From CAZMGB01 sp964565775 (GTDB lineage: Bacteria; Chloroflexota; Dehalococcoidia; DSTF01; JALHUB01): a stretch of 64,000 nucleotides of DNA. The position numbers and the translations under genes were made by a program. The notes under the pieces are model-generated. The model made no database searches. It worked only from the letters and a program-made list of their open reading frames with translations, and had not been told where the DNA came from. Of the stretch, positions 41,055 to 51,930 are shown in pieces. The stretch's first letter is position 1, and each line of letters starts with the position of its first letter. Where the stretch lies: contig CAZMGB010000010.1 in the NCBI GenBank assembly GCA_964565775.1, positions 62,001-126,000 on the forward strand, read 5' to 3'.

Positions 41055-41645
41055 ATGGGCGCTCCACCGATGCTCCAGGGGAGCATTACGTACGAGGGCC
41101 AGCTCGATAGGGGCTTCGCCTACGAAGTCGCTTCCATCCCCGGCGGTGAGGGCATCTTCGAGTGCCTGCAGTGCGGGTCGTGCAGCGGCATCTGCCCCAT
41201 CGCGCCGTTCATGGACTACACGCCGCGGCGCCTCATAAATATGGTGCGTGAGGGCTTCAAGTACGAAGCGCTCCATAGCCGCACCGTCTGGCTCTGCTCC
41301 TCCTGCTACGCCTGCACGGTCAACTGCCCGGCGGGTATCCACATCACGGACGTGATGTACGCCCTGAAACGAGTGGCCATCAAGGAAGGTACGCACCCGC
41401 GGCGGTTCCCCATCCCCGTGCTGTCGAGGGAGTTCCTCAAGAATGTGATGCGATCGGGTCGCAACAACGAGCTAGCCGTCGTGCTCGGCCTGGCGCTGAG
41501 GACGAACCCGCTGAAGCTGCTGAAGATGGCCCCCATAGGCCTCAAGCTGGTCAGGACGGGTCGCATCGATCTCGGCGGCGAGAAGGTGCGCGACCCCAAG
41601 GCTCTGGACAGGCTCCTCCGCAGCGTCCAGGAGGCACAATCATGA
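41055..41645 (+). CDS. hdrC: Heterodisulfide reductase-like subunit C (HdrC)
   Basis: A 196-residue iron-sulfur protein with two 4Fe-4S motifs, CLQCGSCSGICP (about 37-48) and CSSCYACTVNCP (about 80-91), matching HdrC. It links HdrA to HdrB in the heterodisulfide reductase-type complex. AAAGAGGATGAGAC precedes the ATG at 41055. Its stop overlaps the hdrB ATG by 4 bp. First gene of the Hdr-Mvh-Hyp operon. Confidence 0.93.
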   Translation: MGAPPMLQGSITYEGQLDRGFAYEVASIPGGEGIFECLQCGSCSGICPIAPFMDYTPRRLINMVREGFKYEALHSRTVWLCSSCYACTVNCPAGIHITDVMYALKRVAIKEGTHPRRFPIPVLSREFLKNVMRSGRNNELAVVLGLALRTNPLKLLKMAPIGLKLVRTGRIDLGGEKVRDPKALDRLLRSVQEAQS

Positions 41646-42508
41646 GCTACACCTATTACCCGGGCTGCTCCCTGAAGGGGATCGGCAAAGTCTACGAAGA
41701 GTCCCTCCTCGCTGTGTTCGAGGCCCTGGGCCACAGCCTGGACGAGCTCGACGACTGGAACTGCTGCGGCGCTACGACATATATGGGCATCGACCAGACC
41801 CAGGCGCTGGCGCTTGCGGCGCGCAACCTGTCTCTGGCCGAGAACGAGAAGCTGAAGGACCTGGTGGCTCCCTGCAACGCCTGCTACTTCGTCTTGAGGC
41901 GGGTGGACGACTACCGTGCTCGCTACCCGGAGCTCATGAACCGCGTCTTGGGCGTGCTCCGTGACATGGGTCTGGACTACCAGGGGAGGGTGAGGGTACG
42001 CCACCCTTTGGATGTCCTCTTCGACGACATCGGCGTGGAGGAGATCAAGAAGCACGTGAAGCGGGACCTGAAGGGCGTTCGCGTCGCGTGCTACTACGGC
42101 TGCCTCTACAGCCGACCCTACGGCACCCCCGAGGAGTGGCGCTTCCCAAGCAAGATGGACGACATGTTCTCCGCCTTGGGAGTCGAGGTCGTCGACTTTG
42201 CGCTGCGGACAAGGTGCTGCGGCGGTTCCCTCACAGGCACCGTCGAAGACGTAGGCCAGCGCCTGGTGTATGTGCTGCTCCGCGAGGCGAAGCGCTCTAA
42301 GGCAGACATGCTGGTGACGATGTGCGGGCTCTGTCAGTTCAACCTCGAGGCCTACCAGAGGGCCGCCGGCAAGCACTTCGGCGAGGACGTGAGGATGCCC
42401 GTGCTCTACTTCACTCAGCTGTTGGGCATGCTGCTCGGCCTTCCGGAGAAGAAACTGGGCCTGCACAGGCTGTTTGTGCCGCCGCCGGCGGCGCTGGTTC
42501 CAGCATAA
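41642..42508 (+). CDS. hdrB: Heterodisulfide reductase-like subunit B (HdrB)
   Basis: A 288-residue CCG-domain protein. Starts YTYYPGCSLKG; first CCG domain DDWNCCGATTYMG (about 38-50) plus CNACYF, and a second with CYYGCL and TRCCGGSLTG (about 188-197), then CGLCQF. Such pairs bind the non-cubane 4Fe-4S clusters that reduce a disulfide or other substrate in methanogen HdrB. Overlaps hdrC by 4 bp. In bacteria the natural disulfide or acceptor is unknown. Confidence 0.93.
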   Translation: MSYTYYPGCSLKGIGKVYEESLLAVFEALGHSLDELDDWNCCGATTYMGIDQTQALALAARNLSLAENEKLKDLVAPCNACYFVLRRVDDYRARYPELMNRVLGVLRDMGLDYQGRVRVRHPLDVLFDDIGVEEIKKHVKRDLKGVRVACYYGCLYSRPYGTPEEWRFPSKMDDMFSALGVEVVDFALRTRCCGGSLTGTVEDVGQRLVYVLLREAKRSKADMLVTMCGLCQFNLEAYQRAAGKHFGEDVRMPVLYFTQLLGMLLGLPEKKLGLHRLFVPPPAALVPA

Positions 42509-42521
42509 GGAGGCGGTCGCT

Positions 42522-44507
42522 GTGGTACAACGAAACGGCGCTCCAAAGATTGGGGTCTACGTCTGCCACTGCGGCACCAACATCGGTGGCAAAGTAGACG
42601 TCGATGAGGTTGTCCGCTTCGCCGCGACGCTGCCTTTCGTTGCCGTCGCAAAAGAGTACAAGTTCATGTGCTCCGACCCCGGTCAGGAGCTGATCAAGCA
42701 GGACATCAAGGAGCAGGGCCTGAACAGGGTCGTGGTCGCCGCCTGCAGCCCCCTGATGCACGAGGCCACGTTCCGCCGCACGACGGAGGAGGGCGGAACC
42801 AATCCCTTCTTCTTCCACCAGGTCAACATTCGGGAGCACGTCTCCTGGGTGACGGAGGACCGTGAGGACGCCACGGAGAAAGCGAAGGCGCTGGTGGCCG
42901 GGGCGGTGCGCCGGGTTGCCCTGAACGAGCCCCTGGAGCGCAAGCGTGTGCCCATCAACCCGGACGTCCTCGTGCTGGGAGCAGGCATCGCCGGCATCCA
43001 GGCCGCCCTCACCCTGGCTGACGCCGGTCGCAAGGTCTATCTGGTGGAGCGGGAACCGTCCATCGGCGGCCACATGGCCATGTTCGACAAGACGTTCCCG
43101 ACCCTGGACTGCGCCGCCTGCATCCTCACTCCCAAGATGGTGCAGGTCGGCCAGCACCCGAACATCGAGCTGCTCACGTATAGCGAGGTGGAGGAGGTAT
43201 CCGGCTACGTCGGCGACTTCAACGTGCGGGTGAGGAAGAAGGCCCGCTACGTGGACGAGGAGAGGTGCAACGGCTGCGGGCTGTGCATCGAGAAGTGCCC
43301 CTGGAAGAACATACCATCGGAGTTCGACCTGGGCATGGGCAACCGGCCGGTCATCTACATCCCCTTCCCCCAGGCGGTGCCCCGCTATCCGGTCCTTGAC
43401 CGCGAGCACTGCGTCTACTTCACGAAGGACGGGAAGTGCGGGGCGTGTCAGAAGTTCTGCCCCCTGGACGCCATCGACTTCGAGCAGGAGGACCGTATCG
43501 TCGACCTGAAGGTGGGCGCGGCCATCCTGGCCACCGGCTTCAGGCCGTTCGATGCCCATCGCATCCCCCGCTACAGCTACGGCCGGCTGCCCAACGTCAT
43601 CACCAGCCTTGAGTTCGAGCGCATGGCCAACGCCAGCGGGCCCACGGGTGGGGAGATAGTGCTCAAGGACGGAGGGAAGCCCGGGCGGGTGGGCATCATC
43701 CACTGCGTCGGCTCCCGCGATGTCAACTACAACATCTATTGCTCCAAGGTCTGCTGCATGGCGTCGCTCAAGCTCGCCCATCTGGTGCGAGAGAAGACGG
43801 GCGCGGAGGTCTACAACTTCTACATCGACATGCGGGCGGGCGGCAAGGGCTATGAGGAGTTCTATCACCGGCTCATGGAGGAAGGCACGCATTTCATTCG
43901 CGGCCGCGTGGCGGTGGTCACGGACTCAGTCCAGGTCCCCGAGGAGGAGGGGCACCTCATCGCCCAGGTGGAGGACACGCTGACCGGCGTGGTACGTCGT
44001 GTCCCCCTGGACATGGTGATCCTGGCGATCGGCATGGAGCCGCGCTCGGACGCTGACGAGGTGCGGCGACAGTTCGGGATCTCGTGCAGCCAGGGCGGCT
44101 TCTTCATGGAGAAGCACCCCAAGCTGGCGCCGATCTCCACCCTCACGGACGGCATCTTCCTAGCCGGGGCCTGTCAGGGGCCCAAGGACATTCCGGACAG
44201 CGTGGCCCAGGGGCAGGCCGCCGCCGGCGAGGCCCTGGCGCTCGTCGACAGGGGCTTCATGGAGCTGGAGCCCAACACCGCCTACATCGTCGAGGAGCTG
44301 TGCTCCGGCTGCCGCACCTGCATTGGCCTCTGTCCCTATAACGCCCTCGAGTTCAACGAAGAGCGAAAGGTGGCGGTGCTGAACGAGCCGCTCTGCAAGG
44401 GCTGTGGCGTCTGCGTCGCCGCCTGCCCCAGCGGCGCCCTCCACCAGCACCTCTTCGACGACGAGCAGATCTTGGAGGAGATTCGGGGGGTGCTGACCTA
44501 TGCATGA
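42522..44507 (+). CDS. hdrA: Heterodisulfide reductase-like subunit A (HdrA), FAD electron-bifurcating subunit
   Basis: A 661-residue FAD- and Fe-S-containing subunit, the centre of flavin-based electron bifurcation. Order: N-terminal VYVCHCGTNIGG domain (about 12-23), FAD Rossmann GAGIAG near 153, LDCAACILTPKM with Cys where some relatives have Sec, a 4Fe-4S motif CNGCGLCIEKCP (about 248-259), a second Cys cluster CGACQKFCPLDAIDF (about 306-320), a thioredoxin-reductase-like core and two C-terminal ferredoxin motifs CSGCRTCIGLCP and CKGCGVCVAACP. GTG 42522 is 8 bases after AAGGAGG; longer frames overlap hdrB. Overlaps mvhD by 8 bp. Confidence 0.93.
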   Translation: MVQRNGAPKIGVYVCHCGTNIGGKVDVDEVVRFAATLPFVAVAKEYKFMCSDPGQELIKQDIKEQGLNRVVVAACSPLMHEATFRRTTEEGGTNPFFFHQVNIREHVSWVTEDREDATEKAKALVAGAVRRVALNEPLERKRVPINPDVLVLGAGIAGIQAALTLADAGRKVYLVEREPSIGGHMAMFDKTFPTLDCAACILTPKMVQVGQHPNIELLTYSEVEEVSGYVGDFNVRVRKKARYVDEERCNGCGLCIEKCPWKNIPSEFDLGMGNRPVIYIPFPQAVPRYPVLDREHCVYFTKDGKCGACQKFCPLDAIDFEQEDRIVDLKVGAAILATGFRPFDAHRIPRYSYGRLPNVITSLEFERMANASGPTGGEIVLKDGGKPGRVGIIHCVGSRDVNYNIYCSKVCCMASLKLAHLVREKTGAEVYNFYIDMRAGGKGYEEFYHRLMEEGTHFIRGRVAVVTDSVQVPEEEGHLIAQVEDTLTGVVRRVPLDMVILAIGMEPRSDADEVRRQFGISCSQGGFFMEKHPKLAPISTLTDGIFLAGACQGPKDIPDSVAQGQAAAGEALALVDRGFMELEPNTAYIVEELCSGCRTCIGLCPYNALEFNEERKVAVLNEPLCKGCGVCVAACPSGALHQHLFDDEQILEEIRGVLTYA

Positions 44508-44949
44508 CGGTGAATACGAGCCGACCATCGTGGCCTTCGTATGTACTTGGTGCACCTACCTGGCGGCGGACCTGGCGGGGACGTCGCGCATGACCTACTC
44601 GCCGAACGTCCGGCTCGTCCGGGTCATGTGCTCGGGCCGTGTCGACCCTCAGTTCGTCGTCAGCGCCTTCCGTTGGGGCGCCGACGGCGTCCTCATCGGC
44701 GGCTGCCACCCCGGCGACTGCCACTACCAGGAGGGCAACTACAAGGCGCTACGGCGATTCAGGCTCCTCAAGAAGCTGGCTGCCGAGATGGGCATTGAGG
44801 ACGAGCGCCTGCGCCTGGAGTGGATCTCGGCTTCTGAGGCTGACAAGCTCAAGAAAGTAGTAGACGGGATGGTGAATGACCTGCGGCGTCTCGGCCCGTT
44901 CCAGCCAGCGGTCGAGGAGCCGAGGAGAAAGGCGGCCGTCGTTGGCTAA
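44500..44949 (+). CDS. mvhD: Hydrogenase iron-sulfur (delta) subunit MvhD-like
   Basis: A 149-residue protein that connects the hydrogenase to HdrA and carries a [2Fe-2S] cluster. Cysteines in FVCTWCTY (about 14-21), VMCSGRVDPQFV (about 43-54) and GGCHPGDCHYQEGNYKA (about 68-84) are the hallmark of MvhD-type proteins. ATG at 44500 overlaps the hdrA stop by 8 bp; its own stop overlaps mvhG by 8 bp. Presence of MvhD places the complex in the group 3c Hdr-Mvh branch. Confidence 0.94.
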   Translation: MHDGEYEPTIVAFVCTWCTYLAADLAGTSRMTYSPNVRLVRVMCSGRVDPQFVVSAFRWGADGVLIGGCHPGDCHYQEGNYKALRRFRLLKKLAAEMGIEDERLRLEWISASEADKLKKVVDGMVNDLRRLGPFQPAVEEPRRKAAVVG

Positions 44950-45928
44950 GCCGAAAGTCGCTCTGTACTGGTGCGCCAGTTGCGGCGGCTGCGAGGAGGC
45001 CGTCGTAGACCTGGCCGAGAAGATCCTGGACGTGGTAGCGGCGGTTGACATCGTCTTCTGGCCGGTAGCCCTCGACTTCAAGAAGGAGGACGTCGCCGCC
45101 CTGGCCGACGGCGAGATCACGGCCAGCTTCATCAACGGCGCCATCCGCCTCTCCGAACAGGAGGAGATGGCCCAGTTGCTGCGCCGCAAGTCTCAGTTCC
45201 TCCTCGCTTTCGGGTCGTGCTCCCACCTGGGAGGCATTCCCGGCCTGGCCAATCTCTGGGACAGGAAGAGCATCTTCGAGTACGTCTATCACGAGGCGCC
45301 CACCCTCGAGAACGGCGACGCCGGGGTCCCCGATCAGAAGGTCACGGTCCCCGAGGGTGAACTGGAGCTGCCGGAGTTCTGGGACACGGTGCGTTCCCTG
45401 GACCAGGTGGTGGACGTGGACTACTACGTCCCCGGCTGCCCGCCCACACCCAAAGTCATCAGCAGCGCGCTCGACGCGCTCCTTACGGGCAAGCTGCCGG
45501 CCAAGGGCTCGGTGCTGGCAAGCGATCGCGCCCTCTGCTTCGAGTGCGAACTGAACGAGACGAAGCCGGAGAAGCCCGCCCTGACTGATATCAAGCGCGT
45601 CCACCAGGTGATCCCTGAGCCGGATAAGTGCCTGCTCGCGCAGGGCATCCTCTGCCTGGGACCGGTCACCCGCGGCGGCTGCGAGGCCCTCTGCGTGAAG
45701 GCTCACATGCCCTGCACGGGCTGCTTCGGTCCCCTGGAGCGCGTCCAGGACTACGGGGCGAAAGGTATCTCGGCCATCGCCTCCCTGCTGGACTTCAACG
45801 AGGAAGCGGACCTGAGCGCCGCCATCGACAAGATACCCGACGTGGTTGGGACTTTCTATCGCTACAGCCTGCCCGCCTCCCTCTTGAGACGCAAGGCGCT
45901 GGTGAAAACCGGGGGGAACCTCGAATGA
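44942..45928 (+). CDS. mvhG: [NiFe]-hydrogenase small subunit, MvhG-like
   Basis: A 328-residue Fe-S small subunit. N-terminal CASCGGCE (Cys11, 14, 17) binds the proximal cluster. FGSCSHLGGIPGLANL, VPGCPPTPKVI and the later CFECELNETK, CLLAQGILCLGPVTRGGCEALCV and MPCTGCFGPLE bind further clusters. The start is a TTG at 44942 within the mvhD stop; upstream in-frame extension is rejected. It transfers electrons from the NiFe site to MvhD. Overlaps mvhA by 4 bp. Confidence 0.94.
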   Translation: MAKPKVALYWCASCGGCEEAVVDLAEKILDVVAAVDIVFWPVALDFKKEDVAALADGEITASFINGAIRLSEQEEMAQLLRRKSQFLLAFGSCSHLGGIPGLANLWDRKSIFEYVYHEAPTLENGDAGVPDQKVTVPEGELELPEFWDTVRSLDQVVDVDYYVPGCPPTPKVISSALDALLTGKLPAKGSVLASDRALCFECELNETKPEKPALTDIKRVHQVIPEPDKCLLAQGILCLGPVTRGGCEALCVKAHMPCTGCFGPLERVQDYGAKGISAIASLLDFNEEADLSAAIDKIPDVVGTFYRYSLPASLLRRKALVKTGGNLE

Positions 45929-47433
45929 GCAAGATCACCATCGACCCGATCACGCGACTCGAAGGCCACGGGCGCATCGAGATCTTCATGAACGGCGAAG
46001 GGGAGGTCGACCGGGCCTACTTCGTCATACCGGAGCTGCGGGGCTTCGAGAAGTTTGCCGTCGGCCGCCTGGCCGAGGACATGCCCCAGATCACGTCTCG
46101 CATCTGCGGCGTCTGCCCCACCGCCCATCACATGGCCGCCACCAAGGCCCTGGACGACCTCTTTCAGGTGGACCCGCCTCCCGCGGCCAAGAAGATCCGG
46201 GAGATGTACTACAACATCTTCATGCTGGAGGACCACGCTCTCCACTTCTACTTCCTGGGCGGCCCGGACTTCATCGTCGGGCCTCAGGCCCCCAAGGCAG
46301 AGCGGAACATCCTGGGCGTCATCCAGCGGGTGGGCCTGGAGGTGGCAGGCCAGGTCATCGCCATGCGACGGGAGCTGCGGGAGATCATGACCCAACTGGG
46401 AGGCAAGACGATCCACCCCGTCCTGGGACTTCCCGGCGGCGTCTCCAAGGCCATCGACAAGGAGTACAGGGAGCAGATCGTCGCCGTTGCGAAGAAGGCG
46501 GTAGACTTCGCCCTCTTCACCCTCAAGGCCTTCCAGGACCTGGTGCTGGCCAACGACGAGTACAAGCAGCTCATCCTCTCCGAGGCCTACACCCACCGCA
46601 CGTACTACATGGGCCTCGTCGACGAGCAGAACCGGGACAACTTCTACGACGGCCAGATACGGGTCGTGGACCCGGACGGCAAGGAGTACGTCCGGTTCGA
46701 CGTCCGGGACTACCTCGACCACGTGGCCGAGCACGTCGAGCCCTGGACGTACGTCAAGTTCATGTTCCTGAAGAACGTGGGCTGGCACGGCTTCGAGGAA
46801 GGTCCCGGGAGCGGCGTCTACAGCGTGGCGCCTCTGGCCCGCCTCAACGTCTCCGACTCGCTGGCCACGCCCAAGGCCCAGGAAGCCTTCCAGCAGATGT
46901 ACGAGACGCTCGGCGGCCGGCCGGTCCATCAGACGTTGGCCAACCACTGGGCGCGCATCGTCGAGATGATATACGCGGCGGAGCGCTTCCTGGAGCTGGC
47001 CAGCGACCCCGACATCACCGATCCCGAGGTGCGGCGTCTGCCCAAGGCGACGCCGAGCAAGGGAGTGGGCGTTGTGGAGGCGCCGCGAGGCACCCTCATC
47101 CACCACTATGAGACCGACGAGCGCGGCGTCCTCACCCAGGCCAACCTGATCGTCGCTACCCAGAACAACGCCGCCCGCATAGCGATGTCGGTGGACAAGG
47201 CGGCGAAGGCGATGGTCAAAGCGAAGAACGGGTCGGTGGACGAGGGGCTCCTCAACATGGTGGAGATGGCTTTCCGGGCCTATGACCCCTGCCATGCCTG
47301 CGCCACCCACGCCATCCCGGGGCAGATGCCCCTCCTCGTGCGGGTCTGGGACGCCGAGGGGCACGTCATCCGGGAGCAGAAGCACGGAGGCTGGTCCGAT
47401 GCGACGGACGCTTGTCCTGGGCCTGGGGAATGA
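45925..47433 (+). CDS. mvhA: [NiFe]-hydrogenase large subunit, MvhA-like (group 3c)
   Basis: A 502-residue large subunit with the NiFe(CN)2CO active site: N-terminal RICGVCPTAHH (C61/C64) and C-terminal DPCHACATH (C456/C459/H462). Forty residues follow H462 and are expected to be cut by the maturation protease encoded by the next gene, whose ATG lies 35 bp inside this gene. MvhA oxidises or evolves H2; with MvhD/G and HdrABC it would couple H2 to reduction of a low-potential ferredoxin and a higher-potential acceptor. Clear assignment. Confidence 0.96.
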   Translation: MSKITIDPITRLEGHGRIEIFMNGEGEVDRAYFVIPELRGFEKFAVGRLAEDMPQITSRICGVCPTAHHMAATKALDDLFQVDPPPAAKKIREMYYNIFMLEDHALHFYFLGGPDFIVGPQAPKAERNILGVIQRVGLEVAGQVIAMRRELREIMTQLGGKTIHPVLGLPGGVSKAIDKEYREQIVAVAKKAVDFALFTLKAFQDLVLANDEYKQLILSEAYTHRTYYMGLVDEQNRDNFYDGQIRVVDPDGKEYVRFDVRDYLDHVAEHVEPWTYVKFMFLKNVGWHGFEEGPGSGVYSVAPLARLNVSDSLATPKAQEAFQQMYETLGGRPVHQTLANHWARIVEMIYAAERFLELASDPDITDPEVRRLPKATPSKGVGVVEAPRGTLIHHYETDERGVLTQANLIVATQNNAARIAMSVDKAAKAMVKAKNGSVDEGLLNMVEMAFRAYDPCHACATHAIPGQMPLLVRVWDAEGHVIREQKHGGWSDATDACPGPGE

Positions 47434-47869
47434 CCTCCTGGGCGACGACGGGGTCGGCCTTCGTATCGTAGAGGAGCTCAAACGGCGGCCCGCTCTGTCG
47501 GAGTTCGATTTCGAAACGGCGGCTACCGCCGGCCTCGCCCTCCTCGACATCCTCCACGGTTACGGGCGCGCCTACATCATCGATAGCGCCGTCACGGGAC
47601 GCCGGCGCCCCGGCTACCTGCACCGTCTGGCGGGCGCATCTCTGAGAGAGCTGGCGCTCAACCCCTCCTCCCACTACGCCGGCCTGCCCGAGGTCCTTGC
47701 CCTGGGCGAAGCTCTGGATCTGGACCTTCCCAACACCGTCGAGGTGCTGGGGGTCGAGGTCGAGGACCCCTACATCATCGGGCCGGGGCTCACGCCGCAG
47801 CTCGAGTCGAAGGTGCCGCGCCTTGTCGACAAGGTGGAGCGGCTACTGCTGGAGGGTCGCGATGCATGA
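47399..47869 (+). CDS. [NiFe]-hydrogenase maturation protease (HycI/HyaD family)
   Basis: A 156-residue endopeptidase that removes the C-terminal peptide of the large subunit. It starts TLVLGLGNDLLGDDGVGLRIVEEL, with the conserved nickel-binding Glu/Asp positions GNxLxGDDG, then IIDSAVTGRRRPG, and ends near LESKVPRLVDKVERLL. The ATG at 47399 overlaps the mvhA 3' end by 35 bp; its TGA overlaps the hypA ATG region by 8 bp. Confidence 0.92.
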   Translation: MRRTLVLGLGNDLLGDDGVGLRIVEELKRRPALSEFDFETAATAGLALLDILHGYGRAYIIDSAVTGRRRPGYLHRLAGASLRELALNPSSHYAGLPEVLALGEALDLDLPNTVEVLGVEVEDPYIIGPGLTPQLESKVPRLVDKVERLLLEGRDA

Positions 47870-48236
47870 GTACGGCCTGGCCCAGGATGTGGCCAAGCAG
47901 TTGAAGGCCGAGGCCGAGCGCGCGGGAGCTCGGCGCGTCACCGCCGTTGATATCGAGGTCGGAGGCCTGTCGCACGCCAGCGCCGAGCACCTGGCATTCT
48001 GGGTGGGGGAGGCGCTCAGAGAAGGGCCGGGAGAGGATGCCAGAGTTCGTGTACTGAAGGCCTCCCCCACCCTTTTCTGTCGGGACTGCCGGCGACGCTC
48101 TCGCCCCTCGCCCCCGGAGGACGAGGAGTGGGACGCCTACTCGCTGCCAACGCTCTGCCCCCATTGCGGCTCGGCCCGCGTCACGGTCAAGGGCGATACG
48201 GGCTGCACGATCCGACACCTAGAGCTGGAGCATTAG
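47862..48236 (+). CDS. hypA: Hydrogenase nickel incorporation protein HypA
   Basis: A 124-residue nickel metallochaperone. N-terminal MHEYGLAQD with His2 for nickel, and a C-terminal zinc site FCRDCRRR ... LCPHCGS (two CxxC). It normally works with HypB, a GTPase not found in this operon. Overlaps the protease gene by 8 bp and is followed by hypF after 1 bp. Confidence 0.93.
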   Translation: MHEYGLAQDVAKQLKAEAERAGARRVTAVDIEVGGLSHASAEHLAFWVGEALREGPGEDARVRVLKASPTLFCRDCRRRSRPSPPEDEEWDAYSLPTLCPHCGSARVTVKGDTGCTIRHLELEH

Positions 48237-48237
48237 A

Positions 48238-50499
<2,262 letters not shown>

Positions 50500-50500
50500 G

Positions 50501-50737
50501 ATGTGTCTTGGCGTCCCCGGCGAAGTCCTATCGATAGAGGAGGGTGCCCAGGGCCTGCGCAAGGGCCGGGTGCGCTTCGGCGGCGTCGTCCGCGAGGTGA
50601 ACCTGGATCTCGTGCCTGAGGCCCAGGTTGGGGACTACGTAGTGGTGCACGTGGGCTTCGCCCTCAGCGTCATCGATGCCGACGAGGCCCAGTCGGTGTT
50701 CCAGCTTTTGGAGGAGCTGGAAGAGGCGACCCTGTGA
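50501..50737 (+). CDS. hypC: Hydrogenase assembly chaperone HypC
   Basis: A 78-residue small chaperone. MCLGVPGEVLSIEE with the essential Cys2, and a conserved VNLDLVPEAQVGDYVVVHVGFAL segment (about 33-55). It carries the Fe(CN)2CO group between HypD and the large subunit. The ATG at 50501 lies one base after the hypF stop; its stop overlaps the hypD start by 4 bp. Confidence 0.94.
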   Translation: MCLGVPGEVLSIEEGAQGLRKGRVRFGGVVREVNLDLVPEAQVGDYVVVHVGFALSVIDADEAQSVFQLLEELEEATL

Positions 50738-51930
50738 AGTACCTCGACGAGTACCGCGGCGCCCCGGAAGCAGAGAAGCTCCTGCGTCGGATCAGGAAGC
50801 TGGTAACCCGCCCCTGGACGATCATGGAGGTCTGCGGCAGCCAGACTCACACCCTCCTGCGCTACGGCATCGACGAGATGCTGCCGAAAGAGATCACGCT
50901 GGTCCACGGGCCCGGCTGTCCCGTCTGCGTCACGCCCGTGGAGGCCATCGACCAGGCGGTGGCCCTGGCGGGCCGCCCGGACGTCACCTTCGTCTCATAC
51001 GGCGACATGCTGCGCGTGCCCGGCACCGAGAAGGACCTGCTGAGCGTGAAGGCCGAGGGCGGCGACGTGCGCATGGTTTACTCGCCGCTGGACGCCGTCA
51101 AGCTGGCCCGCGAGAACCCGGAGCGAAAGGTCATCTTCTTCGCCATCGGCTTCGAGACGACAGCCCCCGCCAACGCCATGGCTGTCTCCCTGGCCCACCG
51201 GCAGGGCGTGGACAACTTCTTCGTTCTCACCTCCCACGTGCTCGTTCCGCCTGCCGTGGAGCTCATCGCCGCCTCGCCCGACAACCAGGTGCAGGGCTTC
51301 CTGGCCCCCGGCCACGTCTGCACCGTCACCGGCTACAACGAATATGAGACCATCGCCCGCGAGCGGCGAATACCCATCGTGGTCACCGGCTTCGAGCCCC
51401 TGGACCTGATCCAGGGCGTCCTGATGCTGGTGACTCAGCTCGAGGAAGGCCGCCACGAGGTGGAGAACCAGTACACGCGCTCGGTGCGGCGGGAGGGCAA
51501 TCGCCAGGCCCAGGCCGTCATGTCGGAGGTCTTCGAGGTGACGGACCACAAGTGGCGCGGCATCGGCCTCATCCCCCGTAGCGGCCTGCGCCTGCGCGAG
51601 GCCTACGCCCGCTTCGACGCCGCCCGCGTCTTCGGCCTCGAGAAGATCGCCTGCGAGGAGGCGGAGGTCTGCATCAGCGGCCTCGTCCTCCAGGGGGTGA
51701 AGAAGCCACCCGAGTGCGCGGCCTTCGGCACCGACTGCACCCCCGATCACCCGCTGGGGGCGCCCATGGTCTCGGCCGAAGGCGCCTGCGCCGCTTACTA
51801 CGCCTACCGCCGGACAGAGACAGCGACCCCCACGCCAACGAAGGCCCGGCTTCAGCCCGGTGAGCCTGCCGCTAGCCTGAAGGCTGGCCTTCGTGGATTG
51901 AAGAATAGCGACGAAGGGGCAGGGCCATGA
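50734..51930 (+). CDS. hypD: Hydrogenase formation protein HypD with a repeat-derived C-terminal extension
   Basis: A 398-residue Fe-S scaffold. EVCGSQTHTLLRYGID (about 31-46), GPGCPVCVTP (about 63-72), GFETTAPANAMA (about 143-154) and GFLAPGHVCTVTG (about 189-201) are conserved, as is the C-terminal CAAFGTDCTPDHPLGAPMVSAEGACAAYY cluster (about 328-356). After about residue 360 the sequence (ETATPTPTKARLQPGE...) is not HypD-like; the DNA underneath is an inverted-repeat element (51838-51894). Overlaps hypC by 4 bp and hypE by 4 bp. Confidence 0.94.
   Translation: MKYLDEYRGAPEAEKLLRRIRKLVTRPWTIMEVCGSQTHTLLRYGIDEMLPKEITLVHGPGCPVCVTPVEAIDQAVALAGRPDVTFVSYGDMLRVPGTEKDLLSVKAEGGDVRMVYSPLDAVKLARENPERKVIFFAIGFETTAPANAMAVSLAHRQGVDNFFVLTSHVLVPPAVELIAASPDNQVQGFLAPGHVCTVTGYNEYETIARERRIPIVVTGFEPLDLIQGVLMLVTQLEEGRHEVENQYTRSVRREGNRQAQAVMSEVFEVTDHKWRGIGLIPRSGLRLREAYARFDAARVFGLEKIACEEAEVCISGLVLQGVKKPPECAAFGTDCTPDHPLGAPMVSAEGACAAYYAYRRTETATPTPTKARLQPGEPAASLKAGLRGLKNSDEGAGP
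51838..51894. repeat. Inverted repeat inside the 3' end of hypD
   Basis: Perfect arms ACGAAGGCC (51838-51846) and GGCCTTCGT (51886-51894), with an inner GGCTTCAG/CTGAAGGC pair (one mismatch), flank a 39-base centre. The pattern resembles palindromic intergenic repeats and lengthens the HypD reading frame by about 35 residues after the conserved C-terminus. Confidence 0.55.

Noticed and set aside
42411..43892. Open frame of nearly 500 codons opposite hdrA
   Set aside because: Antisense shadow of hdrA; low-complexity product (Asp/Val/Leu/His) and no recognisable domain.
42522..44507. Selenocysteine in HdrA
   Set aside because: The relevant position is an ordinary Cys codon and no in-frame TGA is present in the gene.
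45862..47550. Long open frame of about 560 codons on the minus strand opposite mvhA
   Set aside because: GC-rich antisense mirror of a strongly conserved gene; Val/Leu/Arg-rich product without motifs and no ribosome site.
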